A stretch of DNA of 64,000 nucleotides from Methylocystis sp. KS32 (GCA_002862095.1 PHSQ01000002.1:682001-746000), one strand, 5' to 3'. Positions 1 through 11,348 are shown, counted from the first letter of the stretch. Notes: generated by a model from the letters alone, not told the origin. Translations and numbers: made by a program.

Positions 1-2
1 TC

Positions 3-326
3 TGGTCGCTCACCGGCGGCGGACCGGGCATTGGCGAAAATCCCGCCATAAGCGGAACAGTGACGCCGCCGGGCTGCGCGCCCTACAGCGTCTCTGGCCT
101 GCGCAATGGCGTGAGCCTTTATCTTTTCGCCGCCAATGGCGCGAAGGACGGCTGCGCCGCCTGGGTGGAGGTGAAGGCCTCCTTCTCCAACTGTAACGCC
201 GCCAGCGGAACCTCGCTGAACTCGAATGGGCAAAGCGCCGCTTGGTCCTGGACCGAGAGTCGGAGGCGAATGACCCCCGCGAGCCTCGCGCAGCGGGCCG
301 CCTCGCCCTGGAGCGGAGGGAACTGA
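3..326 (+). CDS. C-terminal end of an unrecognised, probably secreted protein (5' partial)
   Basis: An open frame enters from the left edge and stops at a TGA ending at 326. The visible part is rich in Gly, Ser, Asn and Ala, with several cysteines that could form disulphides, which suggests an exported protein, but no family is recognisable. The last 25 or so residues turn Arg/Ser-rich and look less protein-like, so the true end may have been changed by a frameshift. The upstream part lies outside the window. Function unknown. Confidence 0.45.
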   Translation, partial: WSLTGGGPGIGENPAISGTVTPPGCAPYSVSGLRNGVSLYLFAANGAKDGCAAWVEVKASFSNCNAASGTSLNSNGQSAAWSWTESRRRMTPASLAQRAASPWSGGN

Positions 327-460
327 GGCGGCGGCGAAATCGCCCCGCGCCCGCCGCTTCTCCCATGCGCCCCTTGCCCACGCGCCCTTTGCCGCCCGCG
401 CGGCCCTTGCCCCCCGCCGCGAGCGGCCTATGATCGCGTTGTAAATTCGGGAAGAGCGAA

Positions 461-1222
461 ATGACCTCTGCGCCGCGGCAAGACCGGGTGACGGCGGCGG
501 TTCTCGTCATTGGCGACGAGATACTCTCCGGCCGCACACAGGACGGCAACAGCCATTACATCGCGAAATATCTGGCGAGGATGGGAATCGACCTTTGCGA
601 AATAAGGGTGGTTCCAGACATCGCGGAGGAGATCGTCGCGGCGGTGAACGCGGTGCGCGCGCGCTATACTTATGTCTTCACCACCGGCGGCATCGGTCCG
701 ACCCACGACGATATCACCGCCGACGCCATCGCCAGGGCCTTCGGCGTCGGCATCGAGGAAAACGCCGAAGCCATCGCGATGCTGCTGGAGCGAATCAGGC
801 CGGATCAGCTCAACGAGGCTCGGCGCCGCATGGCCCGCATCCCGCTCGGCGCGGAGCTGATCGAAAACAAGATTTCCAAGGCGCCGGGCTTCATGATCGG
901 CAATGTGATCGTCATGGCCGGCGTGCCGATGATCATGGAGTCCATGCTCGACGCCATAGCCCCCAAACTGAGGAGCGGCGCGCGCGTGTTGGTCGAGACC
1001 ATCGACGCCGGCTCCATTCCCGAGGGGCGCTACGCCAAGGCGCTCGCCGCCCTCGCCGAGAGCTGGCCTCAGGTCGGCATGGGCTCCTACCCTCATTTCT
1101 CCAGCCAGGGCGTACGCAATCAGATCGTGCTGCGCTGCCGCGAGGCCGGGCCGCTGGCCTTGGCCAAGGAAGCCGTGCTAGCGATGCTTTCGGGTCTAGC
1201 CAACGATCGCGCGCCGGGGTGA
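461..1222 (+). CDS. Molybdopterin-binding (MoaB/Mog, CinA N-terminal type) protein
   Basis: The 253-residue protein carries the MoCF/CinA N-terminal fold: the VLVIGDEILSGRTQD segment near residues 14-28 and the FTTGGIGPTHDD loop near 73-84 that binds the pterin or nucleotide ligand in this family. It lacks the C-terminal nicotinamide-nucleotide amidase domain of full-length CinA (about 410 residues), so it is the short stand-alone form common in alphaproteobacteria; the exact substrate of these short forms is not established. It lies two bases upstream of gpt on the same strand, so the two are probably co-transcribed. Confidence 0.85.
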   Translation: MTSAPRQDRVTAAVLVIGDEILSGRTQDGNSHYIAKYLARMGIDLCEIRVVPDIAEEIVAAVNAVRARYTYVFTTGGIGPTHDDITADAIARAFGVGIEENAEAIAMLLERIRPDQLNEARRRMARIPLGAELIENKISKAPGFMIGNVIVMAGVPMIMESMLDAIAPKLRSGARVLVETIDAGSIPEGRYAKALAALAESWPQVGMGSYPHFSSQGVRNQIVLRCREAGPLALAKEAVLAMLSGLANDRAPG

Positions 1223-1224
1223 CC

Positions 1225-1716
1225 ATGGAAAACCGCAAGATACTCGCCCTCTCCTGGGACGCATTTCACGCCGACACCCGCGCGCTGGCGTCGCGTCTCG
1301 CCAGCCGGGGCGGCTTTTCCGCCATCGCGGCGGTGACGCGCGGCGGTCTCTTTCCCGCGGGCGTCATCGCGCGCGAACTCGGCATCAGGGTGGTCGATAC
1401 GGTCTGCGTCGCGAGCTACCACGAAGAGACCGAGCGCGGCGAGGTCGCGGTGCTGAAATCCCCTTCGCCGGAATTGCTTGCCCGCCCCAGCGCCGAAGTG
1501 CTCGTCATCGACGATCTGGTCGACACCGGCGCGACCGCGAAGCTCGTGCGCGAGCTTTTGCCCGACGCCCATTTCGCCACGGTTTACGCCAAGCCGCAGG
1601 GCCTGCCGCAGGTCGACACTTTCATCCGGCAAGTGGCGCAGGAGACCTGGATTTATTTCCCCTGGGACACGGGGCTGACCTTCCAGACCCCCATCGGCAA
1701 GGCGAAGAAGGCGTAA
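1225..1716 (+). CDS. gpt: Xanthine phosphoribosyltransferase
   Basis: This 163-residue type I phosphoribosyltransferase salvages xanthine and guanine with PRPP to give XMP and GMP. The PRPP-binding motif VLVIDDLVDTGAT lies near residues 92-104, and an early SWDAFHADTRALA segment followed by AAVTRGGLFPAG is typical of the Gpt family, as is the length (150-165). The ATG at 1225 was chosen because it follows the stop of the CinA-like gene (1222) and gives the family's usual N-terminus; the open frame itself continues further upstream inside that gene. Confidence 0.9.
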   Translation: MENRKILALSWDAFHADTRALASRLASRGGFSAIAAVTRGGLFPAGVIARELGIRVVDTVCVASYHEETERGEVAVLKSPSPELLARPSAEVLVIDDLVDTGATAKLVRELLPDAHFATVYAKPQGLPQVDTFIRQVAQETWIYFPWDTGLTFQTPIGKAKKA

Positions 1717-1913
1717 CATCCTCATCGCGCGACGGGCGCAAGCCCCAGCCAGGCGCTGGCCCCGAGGGCGGCGGCGCCCTCCACGCTGGGACCGGCGAGA
1801 CCGCCCGCCGGTCGCGGCGCGGTCGATATCGCAAACGAGCGCATCGACGACGCAATCCAACGGCGATCGGGATCGAACCCCGCGGCAGGTCCAGATCGAC
1901 TTTTTAGGACGTG

Positions 1914-3002
1914 CTATGGCTGCGGGCGCGGCGTCGTCGCCACCATCGGCGGCATCAGCGGCAGCGTCACTTGGGGCTGGCGGCCGGTGAGCGACTTGAG
2001 GAAATCGGCGATTTTGCCGGCCTCGTCGTCGGAGAGCTGAACGCCGAGCTGCGCGTCGGCCATGACCTCGACGGCCTTTTTCAAATCCCAGACGTGGCCG
2101 CTGTGGAAATAGGGCGCGTTCAGCTCCACGTTGCGCAGCTCCTGGACGCGGAACACATATTTGTCGGCGACGTTCTTGGTGACCGCGAAACGGCCCCAGT
2201 CGTCGGTCGGCAGAATGTCCGGTCCCGGATTATGTACGAGGCCAAAGCGGGCGAAGCTCGCGCCGCCGATGTTCACGCCATTGTGGCAGTTGGAGCAGCC
2301 CTTATCCATGAAGAGTTTTAAGCCCTGCTTCTGACTGTCGTCGAGCGCGGCGTCGTCGCCCTTGAGCCAGCGGTCGAAAGGCGCGTCCGGCGTGATGAGG
2401 GTGGTCTCGAACACGGCGATGGCGCGGGCGGCGTTGTCGTAGGTGATGGGATCGGCCTCGTCGGGGAAGGCCTTTTTGAAGGCGTCGACGTAGCCGGGCA
2501 CGCCCTTGAGGAACTCCACGGCGTGGGTTTTGGCGGGGTTGGACTCAGCCGGGTTGAAGATGGTGGGGCCGCCGCGCGTCTTCTGCATGGCGCCGGGGAA
2601 GGCGGTGACGGAGCGCAGCACCTGATCCTTGAGATCGGAGGCGCGGCCGTCGAAGAACAGGGTCTTGTTGAAGACCGCGTTCAGCACCGTCTGCGATTTG
2701 CGGCCGGCGAGCTGCCAGCCGCGCGCGATGGAGGAGGCGCGGCTGTCGCCGCCGCCCATGCCGAGGTCGTGGCAGGCGCTACAGGAAAGCTCGTGGCTCT
2801 CGGATATGCGCGGATCGAAATAGAGCATTTTCCCGAGTTTGAGCTTTGCGGGCGTGGTCGGCTCGCCGGGGAGTTGCGGCGGCGTCTCGGGAATGGGCTG
2901 GAACAGGCCCTTGGCCTGATCGCGAAGCGAATCGGCGGCGACGGCGGGGCCGGCGGCAAGAAGAGCGAGAAGGGACGCAAGCAGCGGAAATCGCATTTTC
3001 AT
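1914..3002 (-). CDS. Di-haem cytochrome c peroxidase
   Basis: The 362-residue protein starts with a Sec signal peptide (hydrophobic core at residues 6-22, AxA cleavage site near 23) and contains two haem c attachment sites, CSACH at 74-78 and CSNCH at 236-240. This is the layout of the CcpA/MauG superfamily, periplasmic enzymes that reduce hydrogen peroxide with electrons from small c-type cytochromes. The proline-rich C-terminal tail is short and probably unstructured. It diverges from acsA across a 237 bp intergenic region. The catalytic class (peroxidase rather than MauG-like) is inferred from overall similarity. Confidence 0.9.
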   Translation of the reverse strand: MKMRFPLLASLLALLAAGPAVAADSLRDQAKGLFQPIPETPPQLPGEPTTPAKLKLGKMLYFDPRISESHELSCSACHDLGMGGGDSRASSIARGWQLAGRKSQTVLNAVFNKTLFFDGRASDLKDQVLRSVTAFPGAMQKTRGGPTIFNPAESNPAKTHAVEFLKGVPGYVDAFKKAFPDEADPITYDNAARAIAVFETTLITPDAPFDRWLKGDDAALDDSQKQGLKLFMDKGCSNCHNGVNIGGASFARFGLVHNPGPDILPTDDWGRFAVTKNVADKYVFRVQELRNVELNAPYFHSGHVWDLKKAVEVMADAQLGVQLSDDEAGKIADFLKSLTGRQPQVTLPLMPPMVATTPRPQP

Positions 3003-3239
3003 GGGCGCCTCGGTTCGAGTCGGCTTCGCATCGGTTTACTCTATCACAGCGACGCCCTGGCGCGACAAGCGCCATGCGCGACGTGGAGATTTTTGTCGCC
3101 CGCTCCCGTGCGGCAAGGGGTCGCGTGGGCGCGCCCCTCCCCCAAACCAATCGTTTGCCCGGCCCGCGGCGCTGGATTAATCAGAACGCACAAGATCGCC
3201 GCCGCCGCGCGGCCGAAAAAAGCCCAAGGGAGGGCGCGA

Positions 3240-5174
<1,935 letters not shown>

Positions 5175-5315
5175 CGGCGCGCAAAACTCGCCCGAGGTCC
5201 GGCGATGGCGCGACCGGCCGGCGACGCAGGGCTCTCGACCTATTTGGCGCGGAAGAAGTAAAGCAGCCGCTCCGCGCCAGATTCGTGGGCGCCGCTTTCG
5301 AACGGAGAGCAAGCC

Positions 5316-5651
5316 GTGATGACGACAGCTACGAGAAAAACAATGGTGGGCCTTGTCTCGATCGCCCTGCTCGCGCTGGCGGGGTGCGCCACCGAGGCTC
5401 CGCCCCAAAAGGGGGTCGCGGAGAAGACGAAGGTTTACGGGGGTCTCGAAAACTGCACCAAATGGCGGCTGCAAGGCGACCCGTTGCGCTGCTTCGACTG
5501 CATGAAGAAAGTCTGGAACGGCCGCGAGTGGGAGTGGGCCAACATCTGCCCGCCCACCATCACGCCATTTCCCACCTTCGGCAGCGCCCCCGCAGCGACC
5601 GGGCCCGCCATATCGCGCTTGCGATCCGGCGCGGCGGAGGCTAACCCATGA
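5316..5651 (+). CDS. Small putative lipoprotein
   Basis: The 111-residue product has a lipoprotein signal peptide ending in the lipobox LAGC (cysteine about residue 24), so it is probably anchored in an envelope membrane. The mature part has four more cysteines, including a CFDC pair, and a proline-rich tail. The GTG at 5316 is favoured because a GGAG lies eight bases upstream; an ATG follows directly at 5319. No family was recognised. It lies just upstream of tRNA-Leu. Confidence 0.6.
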   Translation: MMTTATRKTMVGLVSIALLALAGCATEAPPQKGVAEKTKVYGGLENCTKWRLQGDPLRCFDCMKKVWNGREWEWANICPPTITPFPTFGSAPAATGPAISRLRSGAAEANP

Positions 5652-5657
5652 TTCCAC

Positions 5658-5743
5658 GCGGACGTGGCGAAACCGGTAGACGCAAGGGACTTAAAATCCC
5701 TCGGCCATTGGCTGTGCGGGTTCGAGTCCCGCCGTCCGCACCA
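5658..5743 (+). tRNA. tRNA-Leu (anticodon TAA)
   Basis: The acceptor stem GCGGACG pairs with CGTCCGC at the 3' end, followed by an encoded ACCA. The anticodon stem AGGGA/TCCCT encloses CTTAAAA, placing TAA at 5692-5694. A long variable arm, as expected for a class II leucine tRNA, and the GGTTCGAGTCC T-arm are present. A short T-run follows the gene and may end transcription. Confidence 0.96.
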
Positions 5744-5858
5744 TTTTTTCCAAGACATGTCTGGAAATCATATTGAGGTAACAATGCTCTGCGATAAACA
5801 CTCGCCTTGAGCGTGAGAGTTCTGGAAACCTCAGGCGTGCATATTTGCTGAAGCTAAA

Positions 5859-6080
5859 ATGTCCCAAGCATTCACGATTGAATTTTTCAAATCGAGCCCG
5901 GCCGGCGTCGTAGAGCAAATCCTCGAAACGAAAGAAATGTCCTTCAAGGAGGAAGCCCTGTTTCGCCAATGGGCGCGAGAGGCCCTCGCGGCGCGGCGTT
6001 GCCCGAATTACCTCGAACAATGGCCGGAGGGCGTGCGGGCCTGTCTCGCGGGCAAGGAAAAATTTCGTCTGACGGCATAG
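5859..6080 (+). CDS. Small hypothetical protein
   Basis: A 73-residue ORF, mostly predicted helical and charged, with no signal peptide and no recognised family. A GAAG stretch six bases before the ATG could serve as ribosome-binding site. The region between tRNA-Leu and this gene has lower GC content than its surroundings. It is supported mainly by protein-like composition and the absence of a better competing frame, so it stays tentative. Confidence 0.45.
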   Translation: MSQAFTIEFFKSSPAGVVEQILETKEMSFKEEALFRQWAREALAARRCPNYLEQWPEGVRACLAGKEKFRLTA

Positions 6081-6114
6081 CGCCTGTCGGATTTCGAGGC
6101 CGCGACCGGGCTGC

Positions 6115-6344
6115 TCATTCGACGCGGGTCCAATTGATGGTCTTGCATATCAACCCGCCCAAAACGCATCCCGAGGTTTTCAGCCGGTCGCCGGAAACTC
6201 TCAACTCCCCCGTATAGGTCTTGCCGTCCTCGGGATTGAACGCGGCCCCTTTCCACACCCCGCCGCCTCCTGCGCATGGAGCGCTCCGCTCGGCGAAAGC
6301 AAGCAAAGCAAAGCGCAAAGAAGGCGGTGTTTCGAGCTTCTCAT
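6115..6344 (-). pseudogene. Internally deleted DUF2147 gene
   Basis: Read on the minus strand, one frame gives a good signal peptide starting MRSSKHRLLC (ATG at 6344) and ending near HAQEA, and another frame gives the C-terminal end of a DUF2147 protein: WKGAAFNPEDGKTY, then SGCVLGGLICK, then the terminal WTRV. DUF2147 proteins are exported and about 130 residues long; here roughly 70-80 residues between signal peptide and C-terminal half are missing and the joint (near 6265-6280) shifts the frame. The simplest reading is an internal deletion that destroyed the gene. Confidence 0.6.
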
Positions 6345-6466
6345 GACGATTCTCATGCGGTGCAATATGAATGCGGGACTTGCCCCAAGGCCGTCGATCA
6401 TATAGCAGGCGTCAAGCATAGCCGGAGCGCCTCCGCTGCTCCGCGAAACCGGGCGGGAACAGCGAT

Positions 6467-6700
6467 ATGAGCCAAAAGCCGATCAATTTCCTTCATCTCT
6501 CCACGCTGATCGCCGTGGCGATCCTTGTCGGCACCGAGCTGGTCGGGGCCTCCTGGGCGGCGGGATGGGCGCTCGGCGGCCTGTTCCAGCTCGATCCCCT
6601 CGTCAGCCGCGCTTTTGAAGTCGTCTTCGCGCTCGCGGGTTTCGTCGGCCTTTATTTTTTCATGCGCACCGCGATCAAGCACGAGCCCATCAGAGGCTAG
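6467..6700 (+). CDS. Small two-helix membrane protein
   Basis: The 77-residue product has two hydrophobic stretches (about residues 10-34 and 46-66) and a basic C-terminus, the pattern of a small inner-membrane protein. A GGGAA sequence lies upstream of the ATG. No family is recognised. It precedes opgD by about 120 bp on the same strand. Confidence 0.6.
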   Translation: MSQKPINFLHLSTLIAVAILVGTELVGASWAAGWALGGLFQLDPLVSRAFEVVFALAGFVGLYFFMRTAIKHEPIRG

Positions 6701-6821
6701 ATCGCGCCGCGAATTCGTTAATATTCTCCGGGCAGACTAGGTCTGGGCGGCAGCGCCGTCTTTTTCAAAAACAACGGGCTGTTGTGTCGCGTCGCCCGCA
6801 TGATCTTCAAGGAAACGCCAA

Positions 6822-8405
6822 ATGACGGACCACCCGGATCGCCGCGCTTTTCTGAAGGCCGCCGCCGCCACGGGCGCGCTCGGCGCCGTTTCGAAAGCGC
6901 AGGCGGAGCCGCAGACCACCGCGAGCGGGATCAAGCTCGGCGAGCCGACGCCCTTTTCATACGATTGGCTGAAGACCGAGGCCGCCCGGCTCGTGAAGGA
7001 GCCTTATCGCGCGCCCTCGATCCCCAATCCCGAGATCACCAGCAAGATCGACTACGAGGCCTGGGGCAAGATCACCTACAACACCGACCACGCGCTGTTC
7101 GCGAACGCCAAGGAACGCTTCCCGGTCGAGTTCTTTCATCTCGGCACGTTCTTCAAGAAGGCTGTCCACGTCCACCAGGTCGAGAGCGGCGAGGCGCGCG
7201 AAATCCTCTACGACGTCAGCTATTTCAACATGCCGGCGGACTCGATCGCGCGCCAACTCGCGCCCGGCGCCGGCTTCGCGGGCTTTCGTATCCAGGAGTC
7301 GAAGGACGGCCCGCTCGACTGGAAGAAAAACGACTGGGTGGCCTTTCTCGGCGCCTCCTATTTCCGCGCCATCGGCGAATTGCGCCAATATGGCCTTTCC
7401 GCCCGGGGAATTGCGCTCGACACCTGGGTCGCCGACCGCTCCGAGGAGTTTCCCGACTTCACCCATGTCTATGTCGGGCCGGAGACGGACGACGGCGTTG
7501 TGCTGCACGCCCTGCTCGAAGGCCCGCATATCGTCGGGGCCTATCGCTTCCTGATGACCAGGGCCAAGGGCGTCGTGATGGACATCGACTGCACGCTCCA
7601 TTTGCGCGGCGATTTCGTGCGTTTCGGCATTGCGCCGCTGACCTCGATGTATTGGTTCTCGGAAACGAGGAAACCCACCGCCGTCGACTGGCGCCCCGAG
7701 GTGCACGATTCCGACGGGCTCTCGATGTGGACCGGAACCGGCGAGCGGCTGTGGCGCCCGCTCAACAATCCCGCCCGCGTGATGGCGTCGGCCTTTGGCG
7801 ACAACAACCCCAAGGGTTGGGGCCTGATGCAGCGCGACCGCAGTTACGATCATTATCTCGACAATGTGTTCTACGACCGTCGCCCGAGCGTCTGGGTCGA
7901 GCCCAAGGGCGACTGGGGCAAGGGCGCGATCCATCTCGTGGAAATTCCGACCGACGACGAAATCCACGACAATATCGTCGTGGTCTGGGTTCCCGAGAAA
8001 CCCGCCGTCCCCGGCGCGCAATTCGACTTCTCCTACCGGCTGCACTGGCTCGCGGACGAGCCCTACCCCACGCCGCTGGCGCGCTGCGTGGCGACGCGGC
8101 TCGGCAATGGCGGCCAGCCCGGCAAGCCGCGCCCCAAGGGCGTGCGCAAATTCATGGTGGAGTTTCTGGGCGGCTCGCTGGAAAAGCTGCCCTTCGGCGT
8201 CAAGCCCGAGCCGGTGCTCTGGGCCTCGCGCGGAAGCTTCTCCTATATCTACACCGAGGCGGTTTTCGACAGCGTGCCGGGCCATTGGCGCGCCCAATTC
8301 GACCTCATGGTCGACGGGACCGATCCCGTCGAGATGCGCCTGTTCCTGAAGGTCGGCGACGATATCGTCTCGGAGAACTGGCTCTACCAGTATCATCCGT
8401 TCTGA
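6822..8405 (+). CDS. opgD: Periplasmic glucan biosynthesis protein, OpgD/MdoD type
   Basis: The 527-residue protein belongs to the OpgG/OpgD family, which shapes osmoregulated periplasmic glucans. A twin-arginine signal (RR at residues 7-8 followed by AFLKAAAATGALG) points to Tat export, which in enterobacteria distinguishes OpgD from the Sec-exported OpgG. The family core is present throughout (for example the FFHLGTFF and FGDNNPKGWGLMQRDR segments) and length is typical. No opgH glucan synthase is next to it, so its partner must be elsewhere in the genome. Confidence 0.92.
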   Translation: MTDHPDRRAFLKAAAATGALGAVSKAQAEPQTTASGIKLGEPTPFSYDWLKTEAARLVKEPYRAPSIPNPEITSKIDYEAWGKITYNTDHALFANAKERFPVEFFHLGTFFKKAVHVHQVESGEAREILYDVSYFNMPADSIARQLAPGAGFAGFRIQESKDGPLDWKKNDWVAFLGASYFRAIGELRQYGLSARGIALDTWVADRSEEFPDFTHVYVGPETDDGVVLHALLEGPHIVGAYRFLMTRAKGVVMDIDCTLHLRGDFVRFGIAPLTSMYWFSETRKPTAVDWRPEVHDSDGLSMWTGTGERLWRPLNNPARVMASAFGDNNPKGWGLMQRDRSYDHYLDNVFYDRRPSVWVEPKGDWGKGAIHLVEIPTDDEIHDNIVVVWVPEKPAVPGAQFDFSYRLHWLADEPYPTPLARCVATRLGNGGQPGKPRPKGVRKFMVEFLGGSLEKLPFGVKPEPVLWASRGSFSYIYTEAVFDSVPGHWRAQFDLMVDGTDPVEMRLFLKVGDDIVSENWLYQYHPF

Positions 8406-8423
8406 CCGCGCCGACGCCGCGCG

Positions 8424-9266
8424 TCAACTCCGCTGCGTCAGCTCGATCAGATGGGTGGCGAGACTAGGCTTGTCATAGACGAGCCCGGAGATGACCGCTT
8501 GCGCCTGAAGCGTTTCCCTGTCGGTGGTTTTCCTGAAATAGACCGCGTCGGCCCAGAGCAGCCGATCGCGGCCCACGACGCCGCGGCTGTTCTCATAGGC
8601 GTATCGGTGCGAGATGATGAGATCGACGAGATAGAAGCCGCGGCTCAATAGCAGCGCCTGCACGTCGTGGAAGAGAGGCTGATCCTTGTAAATCTGGTCG
8701 AACTCGACCTCGCAATGAATGACGGCGGTTCGCTCCAGAACCCGCGTCGCGTTTTGCAAAGCGAGCAATTCCGCCCCCTGAATGTCGAGTTTCAAAAACT
8801 CCACGCTTTCCGGCGGCAGCACGTCGTCGAGTCGCTTGGTCTCGAAGGCCGCCGTGGACGCCAGCTTCAGCGTGTGAAGATGCTCGAAGTCGGCGCATAA
8901 GGGCTCGTTCAGCGGATAGATCGAGGACGTCGCGTCGTCGTTGTTGATATAGAGCATGTGTGCGCCGCCGTCGCCGATCGCGACGGGATAGACGATCGTT
9001 CCCGCATCCTGGTCGGCGTTTCTCTCCCGCGCTTTTTCTTCCAGCGGCTCGAAGCCGATGATCCGGTGCTTTATGGAAGGAACGCAAAGCGGGCTGTAGA
9101 TATGCTTTTCGAAGGAAAGATTCTGCGCTCCGATATCGACGATGGTGAACAGTCTGTCCTTCGGAACGCTCTTGAAAAGCTCAGCGTAATCGAAGGGAGG
9201 CTTCTCCTCGCCCGCGCGCGGTTTCGCCGAAAAGAGCTGCGACAACATTCCTTGAATCAGGCCCAT
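8424..9266 (-). CDS. FkbM-family methyltransferase (first copy)
   Basis: This 280-residue SAM-dependent methyltransferase shows the FkbM signatures: motif I VDIGAQNLSFE near residues 43-53, the acidic GFEPL strand near 70, and FLKLDIQGAELLAL near 158-171. FkbM enzymes typically O-methylate sugars or polyketides; here the neighbouring glycosyltransferases suggest a glycan acceptor. It is the last gene of a four-gene minus-strand run and starts 24 bases after the second FkbM gene ends. The acceptor is unknown. Confidence 0.85.
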   Translation of the reverse strand: MGLIQGMLSQLFSAKPRAGEEKPPFDYAELFKSVPKDRLFTIVDIGAQNLSFEKHIYSPLCVPSIKHRIIGFEPLEEKARERNADQDAGTIVYPVAIGDGGAHMLYINNDDATSSIYPLNEPLCADFEHLHTLKLASTAAFETKRLDDVLPPESVEFLKLDIQGAELLALQNATRVLERTAVIHCEVEFDQIYKDQPLFHDVQALLLSRGFYLVDLIISHRYAYENSRGVVGRDRLLWADAVYFRKTTDRETLQAQAVISGLVYDKPSLATHLIELTQRS

Positions 9267-9290
9267 CGACCCTGTGTCCTTTCCCAGAGC

Positions 9291-10082
9291 CTAGCGCGCA
9301 AAAAAAAGCCGCCGCAGGCGCCGCAGCGCAAGGCAGCCCTCCTCGTCCCGTTTCTTGAGTTCGGTCTGGAGCCTATGCGCTTCAGCGAGGAGCGTAGCAT
9401 GGCTCACATGCGTCCAATTGTCGATCACATTGGCCGGCGCCTTCAGTTTTTCGAGCAACTCCGGCTCCTCGCCACGAACGTACCAGCGGTTCAGTCCGTC
9501 GAACAACGCGGGCTTATAATTGTTGGCAAGCAGGACGTCCTCCCATTCCTCGTGGGTCGGCGCGCCTTCCGCGTCCACCGCCTCGACGATGACGATTCTG
9601 GGGCGGTGGCGCTTCCAGTCGCCGGAGGAGATGACCGCCTTCTCGAAGCCTTCGACGTCGATCTTGAGAAAATCAATTGTCCGCCCCTCGGGCGCATGGG
9701 CGTCGATCAGCGCCGACAGCGGCATCGCGTGAACGCTGTATGATTCGCTCGGCGCGCGATCCTTGGCGATCCCATAGACGAGCGTGCCGTGGCCGCGCGT
9801 GCCGGTAGGATAAAAATGACGCTCTTTTGTGTCCTCGGCGATCGCCGCGCGCACGTTGGCGTCACGCGGACGCGCGGCCAAAAGCTTGGCGTGTAGGGTT
9901 TCGTCCGGCTCTACGTTTACGCCGGTCCAGCCAAGTTGCGAAAAATAATGGGTGACGCTGTCGGCTTCGGGATCGCAGGCGCCGACATCGACCCAGAATC
10001 CGGAAGACTGGCCCAAAAAGGCGCGGCGTAGGACGACATCCTCGCCATTCTGCGCATAGGACACCATGTGCGGGAGCGGCAT
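9291..10082 (-). CDS. FkbM-family methyltransferase (second copy)
   Basis: The 263-residue protein begins with SYAQNGEDVVL, typical of the FkbM subfamily found in polysaccharide clusters, and continues with WVDVGACDPEADSVT (motif I), GVNVEPDE (acidic residue binding the SAM ribose) and FLKIDVEGFEKAV. The C-terminal 60 residues are charged and probably helical. It is clearly divergent from the neighbouring FkbM gene, so the pair is not a recent duplication. The context suggests methylation of a sugar in an exported glycan. Confidence 0.87.
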   Translation of the reverse strand: MPLPHMVSYAQNGEDVVLRRAFLGQSSGFWVDVGACDPEADSVTHYFSQLGWTGVNVEPDETLHAKLLAARPRDANVRAAIAEDTKERHFYPTGTRGHGTLVYGIAKDRAPSESYSVHAMPLSALIDAHAPEGRTIDFLKIDVEGFEKAVISSGDWKRHRPRIVIVEAVDAEGAPTHEEWEDVLLANNYKPALFDGLNRWYVRGEEPELLEKLKAPANVIDNWTHVSHATLLAEAHRLQTELKKRDEEGCLALRRLRRLFFAR

Positions 10083-10118
10083 TGTCGCGACCTTCCTTAG
10101 CGCGCTGGAGAAAAGCGC

Positions 10119-11348
10119 CTAGATGATTTCGATCTCGGGGAACGGAAAGATCATCTTGCCGCCCTTGGCGAGATATTCCTGCTCCCGCTGCAAAATGCCT
10201 TCCTTGAAATGCCACGGCAGCACAAGGAAATAGTCGGGATCGCGCGCCCGCGCTTCTTCCTCCGAAACGATCGGAATCCTCGAGCCGGGGGTAAAGCGGC
10301 CGAATTTGTCGGGATTGACTTCGGCGATCGCCTCGACGAGATCGGGACCGATGCCGCAGAACTGCAACACCACATTGCCCTTGGTCGAAGCGCCGTAGCC
10401 GAGAATGCGCTTGCCGGAGTCGCGAAGCGACTTCAGGAGTCGGCGCAAATCCTCGCGATGGCGGTAAACGCGCGTCTCGAATTCGCGATAGGGCTGCGGC
10501 GTGCCGAGGCCCATGCGCTCCTCCTGCGAAAGCAGCCATTCGACGACGGCGTCATTGGCCTTGCGCGCCGAGGATTTATGCGTGGCGGTGACGGCGAAGC
10601 TGCCGCCGTTGATCGCATTCATCTGCACGTCGAGCACGCGCAAATCCGCCGCGTCGAGAATGCGCTGGATCACTTGCAGCGAATAATATTCGATATGCTC
10701 GTGGCAGATGGTGTCATAGGAGGTCATGCGCAGCATCGACGGCATGTAGCTCTGCTCGAAATGCCACAGACCATCGGGCGCGAGCGATTTCGCGACCTCG
10801 CGCGCAAACCAGATCGGGTCTTCGAGATCGTAGAACATCGCGATCGAGGTGACGATCCGCGCGCGATTGGGCGTAACGCCCGAGAAAGCCGAATGCGAAA
10901 AGAAATCGGGAACGAGACGAATGTCGTCGGTGTAATATTGGCGAAATTTCGCGCCCGTGGGGTCGATGCCGATTCTGGTCAGCGCGCTGGTCTTGTAAGC
11001 CTTGAGCGTGGTCGCGTCGTTGGAGCCGATGTCCAGCACCGCGTCGCCTGGCTTGAGATCGGCGATTCTTTCGAGATGCGCGACCTTCTGCGTCAGATGC
11101 CGCACCATCGATTGATTGAGGCCCGAGCGATAGCCGTAATTTTCGCCATACATCTCGCCGGCGTCGTAGCTGTGCGCGAGTTGCAGCAAGCCGGACTCTG
11201 GACACCAGACGAGTTCGAGCGGCCCCACCGTCACGGGCGCGTCGGCCGATGACGGAAACACGCCGGTCAGCGCCTGATCGCCCAGCGAGAGAACGGTCAC
11301 GAGATTGGTTGAACCGCTGACACGGCACTGCTGAATTCGCTTCGTCAT
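10119..11348 (-). CDS. SAM-dependent C-methyltransferase (NDP-sugar type)
   Basis: The roughly 409-residue protein has the three-part layout of sugar C-methyltransferases (TylC3/CloU-like): an N-terminal putative zinc region, a Rossmann core with DAVLDIGSNDATTLKA, and a C-terminal Methyltransf_14-type domain (GYGASTKGNVVLQF). The N-terminal region keeps only one cysteine of each usual CxxC pair (CRVS and CPES), so zinc binding may be lost. I prefer the ATG at 11348, preceded by a GGAAGG, over the one at 11375. The family methylates keto-sugar nucleotides, pointing to a branched or deoxy sugar in the product. Confidence 0.85.
   Translation of the reverse strand: MTKRIQQCRVSGSTNLVTVLSLGDQALTGVFPSSADAPVTVGPLELVWCPESGLLQLAHSYDAGEMYGENYGYRSGLNQSMVRHLTQKVAHLERIADLKPGDAVLDIGSNDATTLKAYKTSALTRIGIDPTGAKFRQYYTDDIRLVPDFFSHSAFSGVTPNRARIVTSIAMFYDLEDPIWFAREVAKSLAPDGLWHFEQSYMPSMLRMTSYDTICHEHIEYYSLQVIQRILDAADLRVLDVQMNAINGGSFAVTATHKSSARKANDAVVEWLLSQEERMGLGTPQPYREFETRVYRHREDLRRLLKSLRDSGKRILGYGASTKGNVVLQFCGIGPDLVEAIAEVNPDKFGRFTPGSRIPIVSEEEARARDPDYFLVLPWHFKEGILQREQEYLAKGGKMIFPFPEIEII

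Noticed and set aside
5658-6344. Integrated island at tRNA-Leu
   Set aside because: No integrase and no repeated tRNA 3' end were found downstream, so low GC after the tRNA alone is insufficient.
6957-8396. 479-codon open frame antisense to opgD
   Set aside because: It is antisense to a clear OpgD gene and resembles no protein family.
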